From Lingula anatina (Eukaryota; Brachiopoda; Lingulata; Lingulida; Lingulidae): DNA of 51,152 nt. The stretch covers positions 1 through 51,152 of the forward strand of contig NW_019773694.1 of NCBI RefSeq assembly GCF_001039355.2. The letters run 5' to 3'. Positions 33,446-43,200 of the stretch are shown here, piece by piece (the stretch's first letter is position 1; each line of letters begins with the position of its first letter). The translations under genes and the position numbers were made by a program. Under the pieces are notes generated by a model. It worked only from the letters and a program-made list of their open reading frames with translations, made no database searches and was not told the DNA's origin.

Positions 33446-33585
33446 ACCACAGGGGCAACACTGACTCAACACACGGCGATAGCGACGCGATTTTCATCAA
33501 AAAAGTTGAAGAAGATGACGCTGACAGTCGTGTTAACTGGTGGATAACGGCAGACCTGGGGGGTCGCGATCATAAGGAGACAATC
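33446..33585 (+). other. Probable in-frame 5' extension of the gene E exon
   Basis: After the acceptor at 33445 the gene E frame is open for 46 codons with protein-like content (SDAIFIKKVEEDDADSR, then WWITADLGGRDHKETI), but has no ATG before 33586. It would join an upstream exon in phase 1. Confidence 0.45.
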
Positions 33586-34683
33586 ATGAACAAGGAAAGG
33601 GCGTATAAAAGGCTGGTTCAGCGGCAACTTCACAAGTCTACCTCTGACCCCAACTTTGACATGATGGCCGCTGTCCAGCCGGGTGGACGCATTGCGGTGG
33701 TGGAAGTGAAGGAGAAGCCGGTGCCCCAGGTCCTGCGCAGAGCACACACGGTGGCGGAATTCAACAGCTGGAGACATAACAAGACCTATTTACACGATTC
33801 TAAAGGACACCCAAAGTCCGTGTCCTCTGAACAGCAGTTTCCACCTATCATTAACGGCAGGTCCGTTCCACACTCTGCTAGCCACAAAGACAGAGGACAG
33901 AGATTTAACAGAGAACTGAGACGCTCAGCGTCCCTACCTGGAGAAGTAGCGCGACGTGAGGCGGAAGGCAGGGATCCCTTACCCACGTCGCGTCTGGTCA
34001 CCTCCAGGACGCACGGCCAGCACCGGTCCGATGGGTTTGAACTAAGACCAGCGAGAATTTCGTCCAGTTCTTTTCCGAATTCACAACGTCGCCTCAATAA
34101 CTCTCCCATCGAGGAGCTGGCCGCGGCAAATAGCGTTAACTATTCTACAGGATTTGTAGAAAGTAAAGGAAACGAGTTGGCAAAACGGACTGGTCAGTCA
34201 GACGGAAAAAATGACCAGACGTCTACTTTTAACATTTACCGAACTTTGCCTAGGACTAATATAGCGTTCACCGGAAAGGAGACGAAAACTGTGACATTTA
34301 ACGACCGTCCTAACGTCTCTTTTATAGACACATACGTCGTGGATTATGATAATGACAATTCCAGATTGCCTAGGACGGAGGGCCCCTTAGCCTTGACAGA
34401 GAAAAATTTGGTACTATTACAGTCCTTACAGACCGAGAAAAAGCCGGCGGAGGAACCGGACTCGCCTGTAGACACGCGGGTGATGAAATGGCTGGAGGAA
34501 CGGCAAGTCGACAACAGTCCGGTGTCTGTGAGACCCAGGAAGCCCAGGACAGACAGTGTGGAGTGCGCAATTCTGGAGGAAACGAAAGAACAGCTTGCCA
34601 ATGAATCCAATGTAGACAATAACAGTGACAGTGGGAACAATAACAACAACCCCAAGGACGTTGATTCTGAAGTTTTCAGCTGA
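33586..34683 (+). CDS. Orphan gene E: 365-residue disordered protein with VMKWL element
   Basis: An uninterrupted frame starts at ATG 33586. The same frame stays open and protein-like back to an acceptor (CATTTACAG, 33445), so an upstream exon is likely and this start may be internal. The protein is basic and Ser/Arg-rich, with HKSTSDPNFDMM, AHTVAEFNSWRHNK and RRSASLPG near the start. LPRT occurs twice (221-224 and 261-264), echoing IPRT in gene A. KTVTF (234-238) fits a PP1 docking motif and is followed by NDRPNVSFIDTY. Near the end is DTRVMKWLEERQ (W302, L303), and the tail is Asn/Asp/Ser-rich. No signal peptide, membrane segment or recognised domain. The W-L element and LPRT motifs tie it to genes A, B and D. 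Confidence 0.8.
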   Translation: MNKERAYKRLVQRQLHKSTSDPNFDMMAAVQPGGRIAVVEVKEKPVPQVLRRAHTVAEFNSWRHNKTYLHDSKGHPKSVSSEQQFPPIINGRSVPHSASHKDRGQRFNRELRRSASLPGEVARREAEGRDPLPTSRLVTSRTHGQHRSDGFELRPARISSSSFPNSQRRLNNSPIEELAAANSVNYSTGFVESKGNELAKRTGQSDGKNDQTSTFNIYRTLPRTNIAFTGKETKTVTFNDRPNVSFIDTYVVDYDNDNSRLPRTEGPLALTEKNLVLLQSLQTEKKPAEEPDSPVDTRVMKWLEERQVDNSPVSVRPRKPRTDSVECAILEETKEQLANESNVDNNSDSGNNNNNPKDVDSEVFS

Positions 34684-36112
34684 TATAAGACGTGCATGTT
34701 TTACATCAAGTTATTTAAAATCATTAATTTATATTGGAATTGGAATGTAAGATGCAGTAAACAAACGCCACAGGATGCTTGCCAAAACGGGTCTTACAAT
34801 AGGTAAACACACAACAACTGTAAATTGAACTGCTAACCCTATTGTTGGATTTAATTATATTTCATATTACTAAATTGCGGTTCACTTACGAATCATGTAC
34901 AAAAAAACTGTCGAGTAGAAAATCAAATTTTGTCAAAATAGGTCTGTTCAACGGTTTAAAAATAACGAAAAGAAAGTTTGTTTTAACAGTGATTAATGTA
35001 AGTCGCATTTTGTTTTTTAATTAAACCTAAACAACCTTATTTGCGAGCAAAATAACACCTTAATGTTACTTATGGTTTTTGAATCAGGATTAACATTTTA
35101 TCATGATTTGGCCAATTCTATATACTTCAGCATGAAGCAGGTTGTAGAGCGGCAAAAAACATTTATAAAGAAGCTAAATTTTAATATGAAATGTTGACGT
35201 ACTTGATTTTTTCAATGCTTTTTTAAAAATTATTTTATAAACTTGCGAAAAAGTAAAATATTTGTAAAAGGTGGGGTATTAATACCGCCTGTCATATTGA
35301 TACGTTTAATGAGCACAGAATACACAAAGCAGCAGCTTATCTGGATCTCATCATATAAAGTGTCCATACCGTGCATCTCACTTTCGGCATTTCATCCAGT
35401 TACAGAAAATGAGTAACGGAATCACTATCAGTGGTATTTGATAATGAGTTAAGGTAAATCGATATTCATTTAAGCATTAAACATGTGACGGGGGATTCTC
35501 TGCGTTTTAAGCGACCTAAAACTAATAGACAACTTAGCGGAAAATTGAAATGGGACTGGCAGAACCTACATGTAGCTTCCGAATTCGTAAACCATTTCTA
35601 AAATACATCTAAAAACTAAAAGCTGTTTTTTTGCCACACACGTAACATGTGGTGTAGTTTTTTTAATATACGAACAAAAGGCACAATGCTTGTCTACATG
35701 TCTAACTATATATATTGACAATAAGCTGTGGAGGGAAAGAATAAACATAAACGAACTAGTATCCGATTTGTACCATTTTATCCACAGTTGCAAATCCTTG
35801 GATGATGATAACGTACATAGTCGTTGTTACAGACAAATATATTCCAAACTTTAATAAAAACTGCAACTTAACAAGTTAACACATCATGTATTCTGATCAT
35901 TTTACAAATTTGAATATACTTTAAAGTGTAAACATTTAACAATGAGTTACATCCCTATCAAAATGACCATATTATACAGCATATCCGTACAGATATACTT
36001 ATGAAATAACAATTTAAAACAATTGACACAATCTATCTTAAAAGATATGAAAATAATTAAATTACACTCAACTTAAATCACTTTATTTTGACACAAGAAA
36101 AAATCACCATGC
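34684..36112. other. Intergenic: gene E 3' region
   Basis: AT-rich. AATAAA hexamers at 35740 and 35853 are possible poly(A) signals for gene E. No ORF recognised. Confidence 0.5.
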
Positions 36113-36291
36113 ATTTACAGGCCCATAGCCAGCAATTTCAGAGGGGGAGGTTCGTTTTCTGAAAAAGTGGACCTTTTACCATAAAATCCTCAAGTACATA
36201 GATCAAATTTTACCAAGAGTGGACCTTTCTCCAGCAAAAAGGGTGGTTCTTTCGAACCCCCCGAACCCCACCTCGCTATGGGCCTGATTTA
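36113..36291. mobile_element. 169-bp MITE with CAGGCCCATAGC ends and 5-bp target duplication
   Basis: The element (36118-36286) begins CAGGCCCATAGC and ends with its exact inverse GCTATGGGCCTG. Inside the ends are G-rich/C-rich stretches with GGTTCG and CGAACC. ATTTA flanks it directly on both sides (36113-36117, 36287-36291). No ORF. It shares the CAGGCC terminus and 5-bp duplication with the 5708-6009 element but not its internal sequence. Confidence 0.85.
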
Positions 36292-36294
36292 ATT

Positions 36295-36300
36295 TTTATT
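36295..36300 (-). terminator. Poly(A) signal (AATAAA on minus) of FAHD2
   Basis: TTTATT on the plus strand, about 255 bp past the FAHD2 stop, immediately next to the MITE end. Confidence 0.45.
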
Positions 36301-36351
36301 ACATACACAGCACCTGAACTGTTTATCATGATGCATTGCACTGACTTGGTT

Positions 36352-36415
36352 AGATTCTGCGTGTACTCCCATAGACATTATTAAGATTCTGCGTGTACTC
36401 CCATAGACATTATTA
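36352..36415. repeat. Perfect 32-bp tandem duplication
   Basis: Two identical adjacent copies starting AGATTCTGCGTGTACTCCCA (36352-36383 and 36384-36415), in the presumed FAHD2 3' UTR. Confidence 0.95.
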
Positions 36416-36555
36416 ATTTAGATCCCATCATGTTGAGTATGTATCTATCCATAATGTACACAGATGTGCATAGGTCATATGGCAAATTATAATCACTTAG
36501 GAATTATCTCTGATTAGCAGTGACAGTTCAAGGTCACCTGGAATGTGCTGACAGG

Positions 36556-39500
36556 CTACACCACTTTGTTGACTACTTTTCCAATCTGATCTACCTCCAC
36601 CTCCACCACATCACCTCTCTACAATATAAAACAAGGATTATACAATATAAAACAAGGATTACACAATATTAAACAAAAAATTATACAATATAAAACAAGG
36701 ATTATACTATATACAACAAGAATTACAGAAATTATGAGCAGCATAACCTCATACTCTCATGGTGTCAAAATAACTCATATAAGACTAATTGAAAGATTGT
36801 GCCAGATATAAAAATAACACCATACAAAATGAACAACAAAGTCAACTTTATAAGCACAGCATAATGTGATATTTTGTGTCCTTTCTTTGTTTTTGTATTT
36901 AAAAAAATAAAATAATAAAATAGTAATAAAATTAATTAAAATAAGACAATGAAAAATTAATATTTATTTTAGTAAAAGAACTAACTTGCCTTTAAATATT
37001 CTGGAGGTTTCCTGAAGCACCCCACACCAGGTGGCGTTCCTGTCAAGATGATATCACCTGCCTTTAAAGTGAACAACCTACATAGATAAAGACAACACAG
37101 TGACAGGTTAATCCAAAATGATATCAGAAAAAGAACCAAAAAAATGCTCTCCAACCAGGACATCTAATATTGGATAGATTAGAAATCAGGTTATCAAACT
37201 GCCTAAAGAATGAAATAAAGAACCAAAATAGGAAGAAAATAATAATAATAATGTAAATAATAATGATGAAAATGATAACTGTACCTACCTCGATACAAAA
37301 GCTATAATACTTTCTGTTTTAAAGACCAGGTTCTTTGTGTTGCTATCTTGTTTTGTAACTCCATTCACTCTGCATCTGAGGCCAAGGTTATGTGGATCTG
37401 AAACACAACCAAGCCACATTCTTTATAATGAAAAATGAAAAATTAAATGATAATTTCATATTTCTGTCAAATAATGCGATCATAAATAAGGACTAATAAT
37501 AAGGAATAAGAATTTTCTTTACGTCCAGCATAACTTCAGAAAGATGCAAAAGATGAAATCTAAGAAATCTTTAAATTTTCAATTTTTATCATTGATACAG
37601 CAGTATTGATTTTTAATTATGTTTAATATTTATCACTTCTGTAAACAAACTATTTTCAAAAAAGTAATTTATATAATCTGTATAAACAATGAAAATAAGT
37701 CTATTAATAAAGTAAATGGGCAAAGAATTTCCAGGACCTAATCCTCCAGTCTGTCTGCATTGTGTTAGTTGAGATGTGCAACTGTAGCAATCTCAACCAA
37801 TGAAGCCAAATCAGGGTTACTACACATCCTCAAGTATCACCACATCTTCACATAATAAATAAAAAAAATAGAAAAAAAGACAATGGAAAATTGATTTAAA
37901 ATGAATAAATAAAATCTAATCATCAGTCACTAGTCGTGTCACTTACCGCTCAGATCCTCTTTCATGACAATGGCAGGTCCAAGAGGACAGAAGCAATCCA
38001 TGGACTTCCCAACCAGGTACTGCCCTCCATTACGCCTCATCTGCCAGTCACGAGCGCTCACATCATGTGCCACAGTGTACCCAAACACATGACTCATTGC
38101 CTCATTTTCCTTGAAATGATAAAACATTGACAAAACTCAAGTACAGCTGATTTCATGATAAATCCCTCAGCACTGAAAAATTCAAGTTTAGTTTGTTATT
38201 TTTTAATATAATAATCTCCACATCCTCACATATTTTGTTACCTACACTAATTTTCTTTCCACCCTTTCCAATAACAATAACCATTTCAACTTCCCAGTCC
38301 AATTCCTAAAAAAAAAAAAGAAAAGCAGGGATGAAGTAGTACAGTCACTCAGTTAAGTTATCTATACCAGGAAAACAGTGCAGGTGCTTCATATGCACCA
38401 GAGTGTTTGACCCAGTTCAAAACAAAGATCAGAGTACAAAGAAATGTAATGTCAAAAGAAGTCTGAACAGCAATTTACATTTTCTGTCCATTATGTATCT
38501 AATATTTATAGCCATTTGGTTTTAAAAAGATCAGAATTTGGTTTTTACTAGATTAGTTTAACTTCACTAATAAAAATAAGAGATCACATGTTTTAGATAA
38601 TCATATTTATGCAATCCTTATTATCTAAGGTTGTAGCACCCCTATACCCCAGGGTCACTATTACATGCTATGATAGTATTCACAAATTAAATGTTTGTAT
38701 ATCAGGATATGTCTGTATACATGTTCAAACTGAATACGGAGGCATCAGTAAGTGTCTTATTAGATATCTGATCAATTTTTAATCAGATATATTCCTATAG
38801 GTATTTTAAATACTAGCACTGCCAATGCCAGTACTTTTTATCAAATAAAGTTCTTGGAAAATCATGTGCATATTGCTTGTGACTGTGTTTAGCTAGGTGA
38901 AGTTGAAATTTTTTAATAACAAACATAAGTTGGACCATACGTATGCAGATTCTATGGCAGTGTCCACATAAACGGGGCCTACAAATTAAATACATAATAA
39001 ATACCTGTGTTTCTTCAGGATACTGTAGATCATCCCCTGATGCTATAATGGTGCTGGGGAACTTGCTGAACAGCACAGGTTCTGTGGGTACAGGCTGGTT
39101 CTGCTCTGCACAGTGGTCCACATAGTTCATACCCACACAGAGCACCTTGTCTGGGTTGGTGACAGGTGCCAGCAGCTTGACACTGTCTCTCTTCAGTATC
39201 AGAGAAGAATTGCCACTTTCAACAGCACTAGAATGCAAAACATAACTTAATTTCAAGTCAATTCAAGATGATAATTGCAGTGTGTATATACCAGTAATAC
39301 CTACAGTATAACCAAAGACATACGCTAAAGACAAACACACTGACAAATGACAAAGTGGTATACAGTATGTTTTGTGTTTTTGGGAACTTCCCAACATGCA
39401 AAACTTAAGTTCAAATATTAAGTGCACCGTAGCTGTAATATGTAATTAAAAGATATCTGTTATATCAAATATACCGGTAATATTTGTTAAATAATATCCA

Positions 39501-39865
39501 ATCCATATAAACTACCCTAGACCTGTTCTGTATAAATACCAGTAATCTTTCTGTCACCTGTTGTACCGGTAGGATTGCTCTGCCAATACATCTTCTATTT
39601 TGCAGTTAAGACTATATTTGTCAACAACTATAACTAACCTCTTTGCAGCTTGGATCATAGGTTGTCCTCCCTCCAGGAAACTTCTCATGTCTGTGGGAAT
39701 ATTCTTGTCAAATGCAGAAAGATCCACGACGTCTCCCCCATCCTCCTTCTCAACTCCTACCCTGCGGCGGCCACCTTCTTCAAATTGCACGAATCTCATT
39801 GTTTGGAAAGATCGATGTAAATGACAAGCTATGCGGCGGACATCTAACAGTACATTAAACCGCAT
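36556..39865 (-). CDS. FAHD2: FAHD2 ortholog, mitochondrial fumarylacetoacetase-like hydrolase (7 exons)
   Basis: Exons in order: 39865-39639, 39227-39005, 38305-38246, 38109-37947, 37397-37289, 37077-36990, 36618-36556. Phases close to give 310 residues; human FAHD2A is 314. Family marks: [20 protein letters not shown] in exon 2, [18 protein letters not shown] in exon 3, [18 protein letters not shown] in exon 4, and [19 protein letters not shown] in exon 6. Expected metal ligands are present: Glu155 and Glu157 (DWEVE) and Asp186 (HDVSARD). The first 20 residues ([20 protein letters not shown]) are basic and non-acidic, as in a mitochondrial targeting peptide. The family cleaves or decarboxylates beta-keto acids; the exact FAHD2 substrate is not certain. 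The last intron uses a GC donor (AAG then GCAAGT), forced by phase: a GT two codons on would hit a stop. Confidence 0.95.
36621..36726. repeat. Five-copy 21-22-bp minisatellite at the last FAHD2 splice acceptor
   Basis: Five imperfect units of the type ACAATATAAAACAAGGATTA abut the acceptor of FAHD2 exon 7 (AG at 36619-36620). The pyrimidine tract of that acceptor is supplied by the first repeat unit. Confidence 0.9.
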
Positions 39866-40208
39866 ATAAATGCACTTTGGTCGTAGATAGCTAAGCAGTA
39901 CTCTTATTTGTTATCTTGGTACGCCTCCAAACCTTCCAACCCTGACCTATTTACAATGACCTAATTTTCCTGATTGTCTCGGGTTTCAAGGTTTTATTAC
40001 AATATGAATAATGCATATTAATAAAACTTTGTATTTGGCTCATACATGTCCCAAGAAAAAGAAATATTGACTGAAATAGTTGGATATCTTGTTTTAAATG
40101 AAAAAAGTACATTTTGTCCTTAAAATTTGACAAATGAGTGTGCCTTTATTATTGTCCTAAGACTTGTAATCTGCTAGTGCTTTGTTCACATGACTTGTCG
40201 TGTCCAAG
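39866..40208. promoter_or_regulatory. Shared head-to-head promoter of FAHD2 and the M17 aminopeptidase gene
   Basis: Only about 340 bp separate the two start codons on opposite strands, so both promoters must lie here or overlap the first exons. No TATA box stands out, and a CACATG E-box lies at 40188-40193. Co-regulation is an inference. Confidence 0.6.
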
Positions 40209-43200
40209 ATGACAGACATACGGTAAGTGAAGCCGCTGGAAACACGGTTGCTTTTGCCTCGTAAGTAATGTCAGCACGTACTGTATATAGAATCAGTTAC
40301 ATTATTTGAATTGGTGTTAATTCAGGAATCCGTCAGTTAAACTTGTACATCCATGCAGAGTGCCTTCATAGAATACACCTGTACATCGATATGTATGCAC
40401 CACAGCATACCTGTTTTGTATGAGTCAGCGATATCTGAAACGACTCTATTATATAACTCCTGAAATGAAAGTGAAACTAGCCACAAACTACTCGGAAAAT
40501 TGCTCACCATTTTTACTGCTATGACTTAACTTTTTTTAATTGAACAGAATATTTCTTCCTGTCCTACGTGTTGTGTAAGCACTGCAACAATTTAAAATTT
40601 GATATTTACTTTTTGATGTTTGAACGGTTTAACGTTACTGTATTTACCCACGCATGTAGTTTGATTACATAATGATAATGCGTGTCCAAAATTTCTGCAC
40701 AAAGCTGTATTAGTTAATCTCTCAAACTGCTGTATGTTTTATCCTGAATAAAACAAACAGACGTAAAATCGGTGACAGATGAGTAATAATTTGTCCTAAA
40801 TTGTGACTCTATAAAAATGAAGCAAGGTATACTGTTCTGTTGATTTGCATCACCCCTATCTCCATTCTTACTTGGCATATTACAGCAACAAGTGATCCTT
40901 GGGTATAACTTAGATGCATCTCTCTCTCTCTCTCTTTGTGCTCTGCCATTTATATTTTGATGTACAATACAGTTGAATCACATTTGAGTATACAGCACAT
41001 TTATAATTATAGCTATAGATATTAATATTATGGTGTTATTGTTAATTCCTCCACAGTGTTCCCTGCACCCTGGTGCCATGTCTTGATGTAGCAGATGCCC
41101 AGTATGATGCAGTGGTGGTGGTCACTGACAGCATTGACAAACTGACTGGCAACCTTGAAAACATCAAAGCTGTTTTGCAGGATTATGAACATGTTAGTGG
41201 TTTATTTGTTGCATTTTTATAGGCAACATGTTTCAAAAAAGAATTTAAGGTTGTTGTAGCATCACTTATTTTCCTTTTGTTTAGAAGATGTGAACAACTT
41301 ATAAAATGCTAATTTTTAGAATTTTAAAATTTTAATGCAGTGTAACTAAACATTTTTTTCAGTATTCCTGAAGATTAAAGAAATTATTCAGATTATATAT
41401 TTTGAGAAACTACATTTTCCTTTCAATTACAGGTGGATGGGAAACTGGAAAACCCTGGCTTTGTCCACTTTATCAAGACAGATGTTGTGCCATCAAAGAG
41501 ACTGGTCAGTATGTTGAATTAAATTTTGATGGTAAATGATATTGAAAAAAGGTATAGCAGCTACTTCTATTTGCATCAATAAGCCAGTAAGTAAGTTGGC
41601 AATAGTTTAGTGTCAGTATATTTTATATGAAATAATCAAGCTATACAAATGGACAAATTTAGAAACAACTAACAGTATTTTACTTCTTTTCTTTATTCCC
41701 TTTTTTCATAAAATTTTGATTTTTATATTCTGTGGATTCCAGATCTTTGCTCCAACAGGGCCACTAAACAGGGATTATGATGATGTGAGGCGCTTTGCTG
41801 ATGCTGCTAACAGAGGCATAAATAGGCAAGTGATAATGGCATTTTTATAAATGATGTACTCTATTTTAAATATTTTAAATATTTGAGCACAACTTGATTT
41901 GTTTTTTGAAAATTATGACATTGCACTTCATAAGCTAATAAGTAAAATGACAATAACAAAATAACATGAAAAGTACTCATGCATGATGCATGTCTTAAAA
42001 TAAATAGACCAACATGTTGACCATATGGTAATAATATTGTGAAATGGTGTGTATTTGATATTTCAGAGCTGTGGCTGCTGGGAGTAACAACCCTTTACTG
42101 GTGAGACCAGTTGATGACAGCTTCCCCAAGGCAGGTCTGGTCACCTCTCTGGGAGCCATGCAGGTCTTGTATGTGGTAGGTATGGAGAGATGTAGACTGC
42201 ATGGCACCATGCCGAATGACTGTTATGTAGACCAAGCTAATGTAGACCTAGCTAGTAACTCTATGGGGACTCTTGCTGAATGCAATCAGATTAACAGATT
42301 CTGGGGTAGCACTAGCAATTTTTTTTCTCTTAGCCAAATCACCACTTTTTTGTCAATTTGTTATCAAAATGGTTATAATTTGACTAAAACAAGTCAAATC
42401 AAGCCCATTTTCTTTAGCCAATTTAAGCAAGTTTTAGCATTTGGCTAAATAGGCGAGTGTTAGCGCTACCCCGCAAGAGTCCCTGTGCAGTTTGTGCACA
42501 GTAGCTATTGTGAGCCAACTCTTTTTGAATGAGCCCTATGATTGAAAAAAGGAATGTTTTTTCATGGATATAAGCAGTTGAAGCAAAAATGGTTGAAAAT
42601 CTAAAATTGGTCACGTTTTCAATGTAGTACATAATTGATTAATCAGGAAATGAAAAAACTTGTGGCATTACTCAAATTGTTTGATAATATATTACAGCCC
42701 ATTGAGGTACGAGAAGATGTTCCCAGCCGAGCTCGTAAAGTCAACAACCTGGGAGTGTGGTGCAATGACCAGACCAGAGTGGTCAAGGCTCTGCCCATCT
42801 TAAATGGACTTGAGAAAGGAAGGTATGTATAAAGACAAAGGGATAAACACTACAGCTAGAATTGTACTTCAATACAGGACCTCATACTTCACATTGGGTT
42901 TGCAAAATAAAAGAGTTAAATTTTGTGAAATTATAATCAGACATTTGATCGTGTTACATATTTTTGAGAGCTTTCATACAGATCTACAGTATAATGTGTA
43001 ATGGAAGGCGAAGGAGAGGGGAGCAGCATTGGGAGGGTTGAGAACATTATCCACAGTAGAACAAAAGGCCAAAGTTAATGATGCATATTTGTTACATAAC
43101 ATACATTTAAAATAAGACGTGAAAAAATTGTAAATGGAAAGGCTGTGATTTTGCGTTTTTCTTTACTCTAGATAAATCCCAGGCAGTTGGCACTGGAATA

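Noticed and set aside
33786-34109. Long minus-strand frames across gene E (also 34344-34697)
   Set aside because: They are antisense shadows of the gene E coding frame, which has the better protein pattern and shared motifs.
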